Shown piece after piece: positions 8,517 to 19,273 of a stretch of DNA of 64,000 nucleotides (its first letter is position 1; each line of letters begins with the position of its first letter). The notes below the pieces were generated by a model. The model was not told where the DNA came from, made no database searches, and saw only the letters and a program-made list of their open reading frames with translations. The translations under genes were made by a program, and so were the position numbers. Source of the stretch: Paracoccaceae bacterium (GTDB lineage Bacteria; Pseudomonadota; Alphaproteobacteria; Rhodobacterales; Rhodobacteraceae). The stretch lies in assembly GCA_016744015.1 (NCBI GenBank), contig JADGFD010000001.1, positions 248,001 to 312,000 on the forward strand, written 5' to 3'.

Positions 8517-8585
8517 TTTGCGGCAAAAGAAAAGGGCTTTGCAGGTTTGCAAAATAGGTATGCTTACCGATATAGTATTTGCAAA
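8517..8585 (+). promoter_or_regulatory. pccB promoter with PccR-type TTTGCAAA sites
   Basis: Within 69 bases there are a TTTGCGGCAAA palindrome (8517-8527), a TTTGCAGG half-like site (8538-8545) abutting TTTGCAAA (8546-8553), and a second TTTGCAAA (8578-8585). A plausible promoter is TTGCAA (8547-8552), an 18-base spacer, then TATAGT (8571-8576), so one box covers the -35 element and one the likely start site. TTTGCAAA repeats are the sites I recall for PccR/RamB regulators. The spacing differs from the close pair I recall for Rhodobacter. Confidence 0.65.
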
Positions 8586-8655
8586 TACACCAAAGCAGCC
8601 TTCCCCTGCGCCGCGTTACCCCCTATGCTGCCCTGCAAACCTAGGGGAGGTCCGT

Positions 8656-10188
8656 ATGCAGTCCATTCTGGAAGAACTCGAAATCCGCCGTGAGCAGGCC
8701 CGCCTTGGCGGTGGTCAGCGCCGCATTGATGCCCAGCATAGCAAAGGCAAGCTGACCGCGCGTGAGCGGCTGGACGTGCTGCTGGACCCCGATAGCTTTG
8801 AAGAGTTTGATATGTTTGTGGGGCATCGCTGCACCGATTTTGGCATGGAAAAGCAAAAATACCCCGGTGATGGTGTTATCACCGGCTGGGGCACGATTAA
8901 TGGCCGTATGGTTTATGTGTTCTCGCAAGATTTCACCGTGCTGGGCGGCTCGCTTTCGGCCACCCACGCGCAGAAAATTGTGAAGGTCGCTGATATGGCG
9001 ATGAAAAACGGTGCGCCGTTGATTGGCTTGAATGATTCCGGCGGAGCGCGCATTCAAGAAGGCGTGGATGCCCTTGGCGGCTATGCCGATGTGTTTCAGA
9101 AAAATATCGAAGCCAGCGGAGTGATCCCGCAGATCAGCGTGATCATGGGGCCTTGTGCGGGTGGGGCGGTTTACTCGCCTGCGATCACTGACTTTATTTT
9201 TATGGTGCGCGATAGCTCTTATATGTTTGTGACCGGCCCTGATGTGGTAAAAACGGTAACAAATGAGGTGGTGACCGCTGAGGAATTGGGCGGGGCCAAG
9301 ACCCATACCAGCAAATCCTCCGTGGCTGATGGGGCGTATGATAACGACCTTGAGGCCCTGATCGAGGTCCGCCGCTTGGTGGATTTCTTGCCGCTGAACA
9401 ACCGTGAAAAGCCCCCTGTGCGGCCATTTTTTGATGCGCATGATCGGGTGGAGCCGAGCCTTGATACGCTGATACCGGATAACCCAAACACACCCTATGA
9501 TATGCGTGAGCTTATTAAAAAGACCGCAGACGAGGGTGATTTTTATGAAATTCAGGAGGATTTTGCCAAGAACATCCTGACGGGGTTTATCCGGCTTGAG
9601 GGCCAAACCGTGGGTGTTGTGGCGAACCAGCCGCTGGTGCTAGCGGGCTGCCTTGACATTGATTCCAGCCGTAAAGCCGCCCGCTTTGTGCGCTTTTGCG
9701 ATGCCTTCGAAATCCCGATCCTCACCTTTGTGGATGTCCCCGGCTTCCTTCCCGGCACGTCGCAAGAATATGGCGGTGTTATCAAGCACGGCGCGAAACT
9801 CCTATTTGCCTACGGCGAGGCCACGGTGCCCAAGGTGACGGTGATCACACGCAAAGCCTATGGCGGCGCCTATGATGTGATGGCCTCCAAGCACCTGCGC
9901 GGAGATTTTAACTATGCGTGGCCGACAGCCCAGATCGCCGTAATGGGTGCCGCAGGGGCGGTGGAAATCATCCACCGCGCTGACCTTGGCGATGCTGAAA
10001 AAATTGCCGCCCACACCGCTGATTACGAGGCCAACTTCGCCAGCCCCTTCAAGGCCGCCGAGCGCGGGTTTATTGACGAGGTGATCATGCCCCGTAATAC
10101 CCGCAAACGCGTGGCGAGGGCTTTTGCCAGCCTGCGGGGCAAGCAGCTGAGTAATCCGTGGAAAAAACACGATAATATTCCGCTTTAG
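8656..10188 (+). CDS. pccB: Propionyl-CoA carboxylase beta subunit
   Basis: 510-residue carboxyltransferase subunit, which transfers the carboxyl group from biotin to propionyl-CoA to give methylmalonyl-CoA. The N-terminus ([16 protein letters not shown]...[11 protein letters not shown]) and the crotonase-like halves with the oxyanion-hole segments [16 protein letters not shown] and [11 protein letters not shown], plus the second set ([29 protein letters not shown]), are typical. The start at 8656 has GGGGAGG upstream; an in-frame extension to 8518 would run through the promoter. It heads the pcc operon with pccA and mcm. Confidence 0.96.
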   Translation: MQSILEELEIRREQARLGGGQRRIDAQHSKGKLTARERLDVLLDPDSFEEFDMFVGHRCTDFGMEKQKYPGDGVITGWGTINGRMVYVFSQDFTVLGGSLSATHAQKIVKVADMAMKNGAPLIGLNDSGGARIQEGVDALGGYADVFQKNIEASGVIPQISVIMGPCAGGAVYSPAITDFIFMVRDSSYMFVTGPDVVKTVTNEVVTAEELGGAKTHTSKSSVADGAYDNDLEALIEVRRLVDFLPLNNREKPPVRPFFDAHDRVEPSLDTLIPDNPNTPYDMRELIKKTADEGDFYEIQEDFAKNILTGFIRLEGQTVGVVANQPLVLAGCLDIDSSRKAARFVRFCDAFEIPILTFVDVPGFLPGTSQEYGGVIKHGAKLLFAYGEATVPKVTVITRKAYGGAYDVMASKHLRGDFNYAWPTAQIAVMGAAGAVEIIHRADLGDAEKIAAHTADYEANFASPFKAAERGFIDEVIMPRNTRKRVARAFASLRGKQLSNPWKKHDNIPL

Positions 10189-10273
10189 GGGGCAGTTATG
10201 TCTGCGACAATCAAGCCCGCTTGCAGCGGCGTAAATTTAGCATATCTTAAGGCCACACATAAAGGCCAAGCCA

Positions 10274-10516
10274 ATGAAACTTCCCGACCCGCCCAAGCTG
10301 GTGCGCTTCCTTCTGTTCCACATTGCCAACGGCATCGCTATTGGCGTGGTGTTTGTGCTGGCGATTATCTGGAGCAATTTTCTGGGGGTGGGCGATATGC
10401 TGGCGCGCGACGAGAGCGGCATTGCGACCTTTATTCTGTTTTTTCAAACCTGCCTCACCTTTGGCGGGGTTTCGGCGGCAATCGCTGTCATGCATCTCGG
10501 GGACGACGACAAATAG
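10274..10516 (+). CDS. Small two-helix membrane protein between pccB and pccA
   Basis: 80 residues. Two hydrophobic helices (about residues 12-35 and 48-72) are separated by a polar loop, and the end is acidic (HLGDDDK). AAAGG lies nine bases upstream of the start. I recognise no domain. Its position inside the pcc operon suggests cotranscription, not function. Confidence 0.7.
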   Translation: MKLPDPPKLVRFLLFHIANGIAIGVVFVLAIIWSNFLGVGDMLARDESGIATFILFFQTCLTFGGVSAAIAVMHLGDDDK

Positions 10517-10540
10517 CGCCCCTCAATAGGAGCGCTTCAC

Positions 10541-10915
10541 ATGGCTAATCTACCCTACATGCTTAAGCATCGCGGCTTTCCGGGCCGTTTGCCGAGCTCT
10601 GATCTGCAATTCACCATCCGGCGGGCCTCGCCCAAGGGGATTACGCCCCTGAAGGCGCGGGAGCGGTTTCGGGACCGCAAAGCCATTGATAAAAAGGCCG
10701 ATGCGGTGTTTATTGCCAGCCTCTGGGCGCATTTTGGTGATGAACCTTTTGAGCGCGGCAACCTTGACGCGGGGCGCATTAACTGGCTCTGGGGCCGGGA
10801 GCTTATCCCCGCGACCGACCCGTTTGACAATGCTTGCTATGAGGCCATGCTGCGCATTGACGTAGAGCGCGCACGGCGCAGCTTTCCGGAAATGTTTGAC
10901 GGGGTTGAGCCATGA
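10541..10915 (+). CDS. Conserved hypothetical protein in the pcc operon
   Basis: 124-residue soluble basic protein with no signal or membrane segment. A good AGGAG lies nine bases before the start. The N-terminus is rich in Arg/Lys (FTIRRASPKGITPLKARERFRDRK) and the second half is helical and acidic. No family is recognised. It sits 25 bases after the small membrane protein in the pccB-pccA interval. Confidence 0.7.
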   Translation: MANLPYMLKHRGFPGRLPSSDLQFTIRRASPKGITPLKARERFRDRKAIDKKADAVFIASLWAHFGDEPFERGNLDAGRINWLWGRELIPATDPFDNACYEAMLRIDVERARRSFPEMFDGVEP

Positions 10916-11012
10916 GCCGCTTTGCGCCGAAATCCGCTGGCCTTGAAAAAAGGGCTGGATTGCAAAGGTTTATGGGTGCAGGATGCAGGCATAAACAATT
11001 TGGAGAAGTCTT

Positions 11013-11204
11013 ATGCGGAAAAAACTTGCAGTTCTTATTTTGGCGAGCATCGCGCTTGCCGGGTGTGACACTTTGGGTGAGAGTGCCGGTATGGGCGCGC
11101 TTGTGGGGGCTGGCGTTGCCGGCGTTACCGGCGGTGACGTGGTCACGGGTGCGGTCATCGGTGGCGGCGTTGGCGCCGCGTGCCACGCAACCAACACCTG
11201 CTAA
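11013..11204 (+). CDS. Glycine-zipper small lipoprotein
   Basis: 63 residues. The lipoprotein signal MRKKLAVLILASIALAGCD has the lipobox LAGC (residues 15-18; Cys18 lipidated, Asp at +2, which in enterobacteria signals inner-membrane retention). The mature part is a glycine-zipper (MGALVGAGVAGVTGGDVVTGAVIGGG, given here as residues ~28-53) ending with two Cys. GGAG precedes the start. Similar proteins are entericidin- or OsmB-like envelope components. A terminator follows, so it may end a pccB-proximal transcript. Confidence 0.8.
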   Translation: MRKKLAVLILASIALAGCDTLGESAGMGALVGAGVAGVTGGDVVTGAVIGGGVGAACHATNTC

Positions 11205-11237
11205 ACCAAGCGCCTTAACGCGCTTAAAATCTTATGG

Positions 11238-11268
11238 GGCTGCCTGCTATTGCGGGCGGCCTCTTTTT
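11238..11268 (+). terminator. Terminator-like hairpin upstream of pccA
   Basis: A 10-pair stem (GGCTGCCTGC / GCGGGCGGCC, two G-U pairs) with a TATT loop, followed by TCTTTTTG. It lies between the small lipoprotein and pccA. It may attenuate pccA expression relative to pccB, or pccA may have its own promoter. Confidence 0.65.
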
Positions 11269-11291
11269 GTATGCCAAGGGGGCTTTGCCTG

Positions 11292-13283
11292 ATGTTTAAA
11301 AAAATCCTGATCGCCAATCGTGGTGAAATCGCCTGCCGTGTTATTAAAACAGCGAAAAAAATGGGCATCAAAACAGTGGCGGTTTATTCCGACGCAGACC
11401 GCAATGCCCTGCATGTGCGCATGGCGGATGAAGCCGTGCATATCGGCCCGCCGCCCGCCGCTGAAAGCTATATCGTGATTGATAAAATCATGGATGCGAT
11501 TAAGCAAACGGGCGCAGAGGCGGTGCACCCCGGCTATGGGTTCCTCTCAGAAAACCCGCTTTTTGCCGAGGCCTTGGAAGCCGCGGGGGTGGCCTTTATC
11601 GGGCCACCTGTGGGTGCAATTCAGGCGATGGGGGATAAAATCACCTCCAAAAAACTGGCCGAAGAGGCGGGCGTTTCCACAGTGCCGGGCCATATGGGCC
11701 TGATCGAGGATGCCGAGCAAGCGGTGACGATTTCACGCCAAGTGGGCTATCCGGTAATGATTAAGGCCTCTGCCGGTGGCGGCGGCAAAGGTATGCGAAT
11801 CGCGTGGAATGATGAGGAGGCGCGCGAGGGCTTTCAAAGCTCCAAGAATGAGGCGGCGGCCAGCTTTGGGGATGACCGGATTTTTATTGAGAAATTCATT
11901 ACTCAGCCGCGCCACATCGAAATTCAGGTGCTCGGAGATAAGCACGGAAATTGCATTTACCTCAATGAGCGCGAATGCTCCATTCAACGCCGCCAGCAAA
12001 AGGTGATCGAGGAGGCCCCAAGCCCTTTCCTCACGCCCGAAACCCGCGCCAAAATGGGGGCCGAATCGGTGGCTTTGGCCAAGGCCGTGGACTATAGCAG
12101 CGCGGGGACGGTGGAATTTATCGTTGATGCCGACCAGAATTTCTATTTCCTAGAAATGAACACCCGCCTTCAGGTGGAACATCCGGTGACCGAGCTGATC
12201 ACTGATATTGACCTTGTCGAGCAGATGATCCGCGTGGCTTACGGGGAAAAGCTGTCGATGAGCCAGTCTGACATTGGCATTGATGGCTGGGCGATTGAAA
12301 GCCGTCTTTATGCCGAAGACCCCTACCGCAACTTTCTGCCCTCGATTGGCCGCCTCACCCGCTATCGCCCGCCTGCCGAAATTGAAGGCGCGGTGCGCAA
12401 TGATACCGGCGTTTTTGAGGGCGGCGAGATCAGCATGTTTTATGACCCGATGATCGCCAAGCTTTGCACTTGGGCGCCTGATAGGGCTGGGGCCATTCGC
12501 GGCATGCGCCAAGCGCTGGACGAATTTGAGGTTGAGGGCATTGGCCACAACCTGCCGTTCCTCAGTGCTGTAATGGACCACCCGCGCTTTATCTCCGGCG
12601 ATATTTCCACAGCATTTATCGCTGAAGAATACCCTGATGGATTTGAGGGGGCCGTGCTGCCCGAATCCGTGCTTAAACAGCTCGCCGCAGGCGCGTCTGC
12701 CATGATGCGCGTGTCTGAAATTCGCGCCGCACAAATTAGTGGGCGGATTGATAACCATGAGCGCAAAGTCGGTGAGGATTTTGTGATATCGCTACAAGGG
12801 ACCGATTTTGCGGTGAACATCGAGGCGGATAAAGAAGGGTCTACCGTCCGATTTTCTGATGGCGCCAGCCTGCGCGTGGCCTCTGACTGGCAACCGGGCG
12901 ACGGGCTTGCCGAGCTTGAAATCTCTGGTGAGGTGGTCATCGCCAAGGTGGAGCCCATTCCTGGCGGCTACCGCCTCCGCCACCGCGGGGCTGACCTCAG
13001 CGTCATCATCCGCACGCCACGCTTGTTTGCGCTCTCCCAGCATATGCTGGAAAAAGTTGCCCCCGATACCTCAAGGCTTCTCCTATGCCCGATGCCGGGC
13101 TTGGTGGTGAAGCTGGATGTAGAGGTGGGAGACGAGGTGCAAGAAGGCCAAGCGCTTTGCACGGTGGAAGCCATGAAAATGGAAAACGTGCTGCGGGCTG
13201 AAAAGAAATGCACTGTGAGCAAAATCAACGCCGCTGCGGGCGATAGCCTTGCGGTGGATGAAGTGATTATGGAGTTTGAATGA
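11292..13283 (+). CDS. pccA: Propionyl-CoA carboxylase alpha (biotin) subunit
   Basis: 663 residues. Biotin carboxylase domain: FKKILIANRGEIACRVIKTA at the N-terminus, ATP-grasp loop KASAGGGGKGMRI, then FLEMNTRLQVEHPVTE. A middle BT-type domain follows, and the C-terminal biotinyl domain carries VEAMKMEN with Lys629 as the biotin attachment site. It carboxylates biotin with ATP and bicarbonate and hands the carboxyl group to PccB. The start at 11292 is at the conserved MFKKILIANRG; a 14-residue upstream extension is not family-like. Confidence 0.97.
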   Translation: MFKKILIANRGEIACRVIKTAKKMGIKTVAVYSDADRNALHVRMADEAVHIGPPPAAESYIVIDKIMDAIKQTGAEAVHPGYGFLSENPLFAEALEAAGVAFIGPPVGAIQAMGDKITSKKLAEEAGVSTVPGHMGLIEDAEQAVTISRQVGYPVMIKASAGGGGKGMRIAWNDEEAREGFQSSKNEAAASFGDDRIFIEKFITQPRHIEIQVLGDKHGNCIYLNERECSIQRRQQKVIEEAPSPFLTPETRAKMGAESVALAKAVDYSSAGTVEFIVDADQNFYFLEMNTRLQVEHPVTELITDIDLVEQMIRVAYGEKLSMSQSDIGIDGWAIESRLYAEDPYRNFLPSIGRLTRYRPPAEIEGAVRNDTGVFEGGEISMFYDPMIAKLCTWAPDRAGAIRGMRQALDEFEVEGIGHNLPFLSAVMDHPRFISGDISTAFIAEEYPDGFEGAVLPESVLKQLAAGASAMMRVSEIRAAQISGRIDNHERKVGEDFVISLQGTDFAVNIEADKEGSTVRFSDGASLRVASDWQPGDGLAELEISGEVVIAKVEPIPGGYRLRHRGADLSVIIRTPRLFALSQHMLEKVAPDTSRLLLCPMPGLVVKLDVEVGDEVQEGQALCTVEAMKMENVLRAEKKCTVSKINAAAGDSLAVDEVIMEFE

Positions 13284-13303
13284 TGGCGGCCTTGAGATAG
13301 CCA

Positions 13304-14860
13304 ATGAGCAGGCTCTCCGAAAACCGGATGATTTCTATCGCGCTTTTGGCGGGGATGAGCATTTTTACCATGCTGGTGCTGGCTGGGCTTATGCTGACGG
13401 ATGGCGTGTTTGTTTATCCGCTGGATGACCCCTATATCCATCTCTCGATGGCCGAGCAAATGGTGGCGGGCGGCTATGGGGTAAACCCCGGCGAATATGC
13501 TTCCGCTGATAGCTCTATTCTGTTTCCAGTTCTTTTAATGCCATTGGCTGGCACGGGCTTCCACGAATTTTTACCACTGGTTTATAACGCGGCGGGGTTG
13601 GCGCTTGCGCTTGTACTGCTCGCCAAAATTATTGCCAATAGCGGGCTCGGGCCACGTGCGGCACTGCTGGCGCTTGTGGTCGCTCCGCTGGGGCTTAATT
13701 TTCAGGGGGTTGCGCTGCTTGGCATGGAGCACATGCTGCATGTGGCGGTGATGCTGATGGGGATGCTTGGGCTCATGCGGTGGCTAAAAACTGGCCACAT
13801 CAATGCGATGTTGATAGCCGCGATTTTACTGGGGCCGCTGCTGCGCTATGAGGGGCTGGGGCTTTCGCTTGTGCTGTCAGCGGCCTTGTTTCTGAGTGGG
13901 CATAAAAAAGCGGGCGCTGTTTTGGCGCTTGGGTCAGCTTTGCCACTGGTCGCGTTTGGGCTGTGGTTGCAATCGCTTGGGCTTCATTTTGCACCAAATT
14001 CGGTAATGGCCAAAGCACCGGTTGCGGGGCCTGAAGGCAGTGCTTTATGGGCGATTTTAAGCAGCAACTTTGGCCAATATGGAAACCTTCCCTATGTATT
14101 GATTTTTGTGCTTATCGGTGCGGGCCTTTTCGCTTTGGTGCTCTGGCGGTGGCCAGATCGGCGGGTGCGATACATTGCACTGGTTGCGGCGGCGGTTGCG
14201 CTTGGGCATGCAGTGTTGGGAAAGTTTGGCTGGTCAAACCGCTATGAAATATATGCGCTGGCATATGTGAGCTTGTCGAGCATTGTATTGGCTGGCCAAC
14301 TGCTGCCACGCGGTCGCATAGTGGCGGTTGTGCTGTCTGCGGCGCTTTTTGGCGGTGTTGCGGCTTATGGCAGTTTTCTTCTGAAAAACGCGGTAAATGG
14401 CCCTGCCAATATTTATAATCAACAATGGCAAATGGGGCGGCTGGCGCGGGCTTGGGGCGCACCGGTAGTTGCTAATGATATCGGTCTGGTCTCTTATCGC
14501 AATGAAAACAAGGTGGTCGATATTTACGGGCTTGCCTCCAGCGAGGCTCTGGAAGGGCGGCGTACCCCCTCACCCGTTGGTTGGCCCAACCAAATGGCGA
14601 CGGATGAAAACGCCGGGCTGGCGATGGTGTACGATGGGTGGTTGTCCAAGCACCTAGCCCCGGGTTGGGAGCTTGTAGCCTATCTTGACCTTCGGGTGCC
14701 CGTCACAATCCTGACAACGCGGGTGTCAATATATGCAACCAGCCCTGACATGGTTGCGCCTGTTCAGGCGCTGCTGAGCCAGTTTTCTGGCACGCTCCCG
14801 CGATTTGCAAGATTAGAGATGAGAGGCTCGCATGGGCCACAAACAGAGGAAGGCCGCTAA
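13304..14860 (+). CDS. Polytopic membrane protein, GT-C glycosyltransferase-like
   Basis: 518 residues with about ten membrane helices in the first ~360 residues and a soluble C-terminal ~150-residue part. The first periplasmic loop has [17 protein letters not shown], an Asp-Asp pair in the position typical of GT-C transferases that use polyprenyl-phosphate sugars. That similarity is by pattern only. It lies 20 bases after pccA and stops one base before mcm, so it is cotranscribed with propionate genes for no obvious metabolic reason. Confidence 0.65.
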   Translation: MSRLSENRMISIALLAGMSIFTMLVLAGLMLTDGVFVYPLDDPYIHLSMAEQMVAGGYGVNPGEYASADSSILFPVLLMPLAGTGFHEFLPLVYNAAGLALALVLLAKIIANSGLGPRAALLALVVAPLGLNFQGVALLGMEHMLHVAVMLMGMLGLMRWLKTGHINAMLIAAILLGPLLRYEGLGLSLVLSAALFLSGHKKAGAVLALGSALPLVAFGLWLQSLGLHFAPNSVMAKAPVAGPEGSALWAILSSNFGQYGNLPYVLIFVLIGAGLFALVLWRWPDRRVRYIALVAAAVALGHAVLGKFGWSNRYEIYALAYVSLSSIVLAGQLLPRGRIVAVVLSAALFGGVAAYGSFLLKNAVNGPANIYNQQWQMGRLARAWGAPVVANDIGLVSYRNENKVVDIYGLASSEALEGRRTPSPVGWPNQMATDENAGLAMVYDGWLSKHLAPGWELVAYLDLRVPVTILTTRVSIYATSPDMVAPVQALLSQFSGTLPRFARLEMRGSHGPQTEEGR

Positions 14861-14861
14861 C

Positions 14862-17000
14862 ATGACCGCTCAAAAACCGAATATGGATGACTGGAAAACC
14901 CTCGCGGAAAAGGAACTTCGAGGCAAGCCATTAGAGGGGCTGGACTGGAAAACGCCCGAGGGAATTTCCGTAAAGCCGGTTTATACGGCTGAAGATACAA
15001 GCGATTTGCCGCATATGGGCGGCTTGCCGGGGCTTGCGCCGTTTACGCGTGGCCCCCGCGCCACCATGTATGCAGGCAGGCCTTGGACCATCCGGCAATA
15101 TGCCGGGTTTTCCACGGCTGAGGCCAGCAATGCCTTTTACCGGCGCAACCTTGCTGCGGGGCAAAAGGGGGTTTCGGTGGCGTTTGATCTGGCTACGCAT
15201 CGGGGCTATGACAGCGACCACCCTCGGGTAGAGGGCGATGTGGGCAAAGCTGGCGTGGCGATTGACAGCGTTGAGGATATGAAGATCCTGTTTGACGGGA
15301 TTCCGCTTGATAAGATGTCGGTTTCCATGACGATGAACGGCGCGGTTATCCCCGTGCTCGCCAGCTTTATTGTGGCGGGAGAGGAGCAAGGCGTGAGCCG
15401 CGCAGCGCTGACGGGCACCATTCAAAACGATGTGCTGAAAGAGTTTATGGTGCGCAACACCTATATTTATCCGCCCGCCCCCAGCATGCGAATCGTGTCG
15501 GATATTATCAAATATACTTCGGCTGAAATGCCGAAATTCAACAGTATTTCGATTAGCGGCTACCATATGCAGGAAGCGGGCGCGAACCTTGTGCAAGAGC
15601 TGGCCTACACCCTTGCCGACGGCAAGGAATACGTGCGCGCGGCCATAGATGCGGGCATGGATGTGGACGCCTTTGCGGGGCGGCTCAGCTTTTTCTTTGC
15701 TATTGGCATGAACTTTTTCATGGAAGCGGCCAAGCTGCGGGCAGCGCGGCTGCTCTGGCACCGGATTATGACGGAATTTGGGGCGCAGAAAGCGAGCAGC
15801 AAAATGCTACGCACCCATTGCCAAACTTCTGGTGTGAGCCTGCAAGAGCAAGACCCCTATAACAACGTGGTGCGCACAGCTTATGAGGCCATGGCGGCGG
15901 CACTGGGGGGCACGCAAAGCCTGCACACCAATGCGCTGGATGAAGCGATTGCCCTGCCGACTGATTTTTCGGCGCGGATCGCGCGCAATACCCAGCTTAT
16001 TTTGCAGGAAGAAACCGGCATCACTAACGTAGTGGACCCGCTGGCGGGGAGCTACTACGTGGAGAGTATGACGGCTGAGCTGGCCGATAAAGCGTGGGCG
16101 CTGATCGAGGAAGTCGATGCCCTTGGCGGGATGACCAAAGCGGTGGAATCGGGCATGCCCAAGCTGCGGATAGAGGAAAGTGCGGCGCGGCGGCAGGCTC
16201 TGGTGGACCGTGGGGACGAGGTGATTGTTGGGGTCAACAAATACCAGCTCGACGAACAAGACCCGCTGGATATTCTGGATGTAGACAATATGGCCGTGCG
16301 GGAAGGGCAAATAGCGCGGCTGAAAGCTATGCGGGACAGCCGCGATGAGGCTGCTTGCAAGGCGGCGCTTGAGGCGCTGGAAGCCGGTGCGCAGGGCGAT
16401 GGCAACCTTTTGGCGCTGGCCGTGGATGCCGCACGGGCACGCGCGAGTGTGGGCGAGATATCCAGCGCGATGGAGAAAGTTTTTGGCCGCCACCGTGCCG
16501 AAGTGAAAACCCTGAAGGGGGTGTATGGTGAGGCTTATAAAGGCGATGAGGGCTTTGCCAAAATCATTGAAGATGTGCAGGCCTTTGCCGCGCAAGAGGG
16601 CCGTGCGCCACATATGTATGTCGCCAAAATGGGGCAAGACGGCCATGATCGTGGCGCTAAAGTGATCGCCACCGCTTTTGGTGATCTTGGCTTTGATATA
16701 GACGTGGGCGAGCTGTTTCAGACCCCCGAAGAGGCCGCCGCCGAGGCAGTTGCGAAAAACGTGCATGTGGTCGGAATATCTTCGCTGGCGGCGGGCCATA
16801 AAACGCTTGCGCCGCTGTTGGTGGATGCCTTGCGGGATGCTGGTGCTCACAATATCATTGTGGTCTGCGGCGGGGTTATTCCGCAACAGGATTACGATTT
16901 TTTGTATGACCACGGCGTGAAGGCGATATTTGGACCGGGCACGAATATCCCGAATGCGGCGCAAAAGGTTTTGCGGCTTATAAAGCGGCAAAACTGGTAA
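14862..17000 (+). CDS. Methylmalonyl-CoA mutase (large, homodimer type)
   Basis: 712 residues. It isomerises (R)-methylmalonyl-CoA to succinyl-CoA with adenosylcobalamin. The catalytic barrel includes [29 protein letters not shown] (about residues 60-90) and the C-terminal B12 domain contains GQDGHDRG, with D593, H595 (lower axial ligand) and G598. The start at 14862 has GAGGA upstream; a 10-residue in-frame extension overlaps the previous gene and lacks a site. Its 3' end overlaps the convergent Hint gene by 23 bases. Likely gene names are mcm, mutA or scpA. Confidence 0.96.
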   Translation: MTAQKPNMDDWKTLAEKELRGKPLEGLDWKTPEGISVKPVYTAEDTSDLPHMGGLPGLAPFTRGPRATMYAGRPWTIRQYAGFSTAEASNAFYRRNLAAGQKGVSVAFDLATHRGYDSDHPRVEGDVGKAGVAIDSVEDMKILFDGIPLDKMSVSMTMNGAVIPVLASFIVAGEEQGVSRAALTGTIQNDVLKEFMVRNTYIYPPAPSMRIVSDIIKYTSAEMPKFNSISISGYHMQEAGANLVQELAYTLADGKEYVRAAIDAGMDVDAFAGRLSFFFAIGMNFFMEAAKLRAARLLWHRIMTEFGAQKASSKMLRTHCQTSGVSLQEQDPYNNVVRTAYEAMAAALGGTQSLHTNALDEAIALPTDFSARIARNTQLILQEETGITNVVDPLAGSYYVESMTAELADKAWALIEEVDALGGMTKAVESGMPKLRIEESAARRQALVDRGDEVIVGVNKYQLDEQDPLDILDVDNMAVREGQIARLKAMRDSRDEAACKAALEALEAGAQGDGNLLALAVDAARARASVGEISSAMEKVFGRHRAEVKTLKGVYGEAYKGDEGFAKIIEDVQAFAAQEGRAPHMYVAKMGQDGHDRGAKVIATAFGDLGFDIDVGELFQTPEEAAAEAVAKNVHVVGISSLAAGHKTLAPLLVDALRDAGAHNIIVVCGGVIPQQDYDFLYDHGVKAIFGPGTNIPNAAQKVLRLIKRQNW

Positions 17001-18273
17001 GCAGCGCCGCCTCGGCGGGGCTGAGCAGCGGGCAAGCGGCAGCCATTTCCAGCTCGGGAAAGATCGCCCGCACCTCGTCCCGTGCTGCTTGCGAAAAGCC
17101 GGAAAGCTCGTGGCCATCTTGGCCCAGAAACAGGCTTTCAACCCATGCGCCCTCAGCCTGCAGTAGCTCGTGGCTGTCAAGCAAGATGTGGTAATAGCGC
17201 ACCTCACCGCCGGATTTTCGATAAATCCGGTCTCCGCTCAGCAGGGCCTCGGCGGGGATAAGCACTTCATTTTGGGCAAAAAGCGCGGCTATGGGCAGGC
17301 CCGAAATTGCGACGCGGTGCATGGGGGAAAGCGACAGATCGCGCCTGTTGCCAAGCGCGCCTTTGGTGATGCAAATCGGGGCCAGTGCGCCCCTTGCCGC
17401 AAAGCGGCGGTGGCCGATCCAGCGGATGGGCATGGGGCCATTTTTCGCGGTGATCACCAGATCCCCTGCCAAAAGATGCTCTACCGCCACCGCCCCTCGG
17501 GGGGTGCTGATAAGCGTGCCAGCCACAAAGCAGCTTGGAGCCAGCGGGATGCTGTCAAATGAAAAATCCGAAAGGGTGATGGCTTGCCCGCCGGTGCTGC
17601 CGTTATAATATACCACCTCAATGCGCCCTACCGGCACCGCAATGCTGACCTGCACCGCACCATCAGCGGAATCAACCGCCACGGCATTGGGGCCAGCATC
17701 CAGCGTGGCCACACCGCCGACCATGCTTGGGTTCACATTGCTTCCAACCGAAAGGAATTCAATGTCCGAGGCGTCAATCAGGGTGATGCCATCGGGCGCA
17801 TAGGCAACAATCTCGATCTTGTCTATGGCCGCGCCACTGTCGATATCACCAATATAAAAGCTAAGGTTTTCAACCCCGTCTTCATAGGTGAGGCTGTCAT
17901 TTGTGGCAAAATCAAACCGCGCTGTTACGGTATGGGAAAGCCCCGCAGGCGAGGCATAAGTATCCCCATCATTTGTGAGCAAAAACGCCCCGGTGCTGGT
18001 GGTGGGCACCCCGCCGACATCACCGGCATAAACCGCGCCGGTGTAATACTCGCCTGCGTTCAGGTAACCCGTGTCATAATCATAGTCCGGGCCAGCATAA
18101 TTGTAGTCAATCTCTGAATCAATGTCTTCTCCGGCGATGAGCGTTGCAGTGACTTCAACCGAGCCGCCACCACCACCCGCGGTAGAGGTGTAGGTGTTGC
18201 CAGAGCCAAGCATGGCAAGTTGCTCGTCTGAGCCGACAGGCTGTGCGGCCCATGAGAGGGCTTCTGTAACCAT
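16978..18273 (-). CDS. Hint-domain protein (Hedgehog/intein fold)
   Basis: 431 residues. The N-terminal ~245 residues are an acidic Gly/Asp/Tyr-rich beta region with no known enzyme motif. At residue 248 begins a Hint_2-type autoprocessing domain: [21 protein letters not shown], then [31 protein letters not shown] and the [22 protein letters not shown] motif. Cys248 is the expected nucleophile. GGGAGG lies seven bases before the start. Such proteins are common and probably secreted in Rhodobacterales, but their role is not established. Overlaps the 3' end of the mutase by 23 bases. Confidence 0.85.
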   Translation of the reverse strand: MVTEALSWAAQPVGSDEQLAMLGSGNTYTSTAGGGGGSVEVTATLIAGEDIDSEIDYNYAGPDYDYDTGYLNAGEYYTGAVYAGDVGGVPTTSTGAFLLTNDGDTYASPAGLSHTVTARFDFATNDSLTYEDGVENLSFYIGDIDSGAAIDKIEIVAYAPDGITLIDASDIEFLSVGSNVNPSMVGGVATLDAGPNAVAVDSADGAVQVSIAVPVGRIEVVYYNGSTGGQAITLSDFSFDSIPLAPSCFVAGTLISTPRGAVAVEHLLAGDLVITAKNGPMPIRWIGHRRFAARGALAPICITKGALGNRRDLSLSPMHRVAISGLPIAALFAQNEVLIPAEALLSGDRIYRKSGGEVRYYHILLDSHELLQAEGAWVESLFLGQDGHELSGFSQAARDEVRAIFPELEMAAACPLLSPAEAALLTSFAAL

Positions 18274-18406
18274 TTAAAGACCTCCCAGACGCGGGTAATA
18301 ATCCGCAGCACCCAACCATTAACAAATCAATAATAAACAGTTAAAGGTTAACAAAAGGTTGCATTGAGCTAGATAGGCCTCGCTTATTATAACAACGATC
18401 AGGCAT

Positions 18407-18438
18407 AAAAAAGCCAGCCCCGCGCGTGAGGGGCTGGC
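18407..18438 (-). terminator. Terminator of rplY
   Basis: A 9-bp stem (GCCAGCCCC / GGGGCTGGC) with an 8-base loop is followed on the minus strand by six T. It lies just after the L25 stop. The rest of the 187-base gap to the Hint gene shows no gene. Confidence 0.85.
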
Positions 18439-18460
18439 CTTATTCATGCTGTTAGGCGCT

Positions 18461-19108
18461 TTACGCTTCAGCCGCGCCTTCTTCGGACTCTGAAGCGGCT
18501 TCGCCTTCTGCGCCATCTTCATCTTCGTCATCCAGATCAACAGTTTTTGGTGCGCCGATATTGGCGATCACAAAGTCACGATCTGTAATCATCGGGCGTG
18601 TGCCCTCTGGCAGCGTGATGTCTGACATGTGGATGGTATCGCCGATTTCAACGTTCAACAGGTCCACTTCGAGGTGGTCCGGAATGTTGCCCGCAGTCAC
18701 TTTCAGCTCAACCTCGTTACGCACAACAACCAGTGTGCCACCTTTTTTGAGGCCAGCGGAGTCTTCCTCGTTGAGGAAATGCACAGGGATCATCAGGTTA
18801 ATACGGGATTTGCTGCTTAGCCGTAGGAAATCAACGTGGATCGGCAGGTCTTTTACCACATCGCGCTGAACACCGCGGCAAATAACGCGCTCGTCTTTGC
18901 CATCAATTTTCAGGGTTAAAAGCGTGCTCAAGAAACCACCGGCTTTCAACATTTTGAAAAGCTCGTTGAACTTGAGGTTAATCGCGATGGGCTCTGCGCC
19001 GCCGCCATATACGATGCCAGGCACGAGGTTTTCACGTCGTGCTGCGCGGGCGGCCCCCTTGCCGGTTCCTGCGCGTGCTGTGGCGTTGAGGATAGGATTC
19101 TCAGCCAT
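18461..19108 (-). CDS. rplY: 50S ribosomal protein L25 (TL5/CTC type)
   Basis: 215-residue long form of L25: an N-terminal 5S-rRNA-binding domain (LNATARAGTGKGAARAARRENLVPGIVYGGG) and a C-terminal TL5 beta domain (about residues 95-185), ending in an acidic tail of about 30 residues (DDEDEDGAEGEAASESEEG). The start at 19108 is at the conserved MAENPILNATAR; a 12-residue extension is rejected. It is monocistronic here with its own terminator. The usual partner pth is not next to it. Confidence 0.96.
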   Translation of the reverse strand: MAENPILNATARAGTGKGAARAARRENLVPGIVYGGGAEPIAINLKFNELFKMLKAGGFLSTLLTLKIDGKDERVICRGVQRDVVKDLPIHVDFLRLSSKSRINLMIPVHFLNEEDSAGLKKGGTLVVVRNEVELKVTAGNIPDHLEVDLLNVEIGDTIHMSDITLPEGTRPMITDRDFVIANIGAPKTVDLDDEDEDGAEGEAASESEEGAAEA

Positions 19109-19273
19109 GTTTATATCTCCAAAGTTAGGGCGGCGATCCTCCAAGGGTGTAAGCGCCGCGTGAATGCGTGCCTATACGGCAGAATCAGGCGAAAGGAAAG
19201 GGAGAAAGTGGGGTTTGACGCAGGCGGTGAAAGGCCATATCGATAGCTATAGGTTAACAAACGGGAAAATGCC

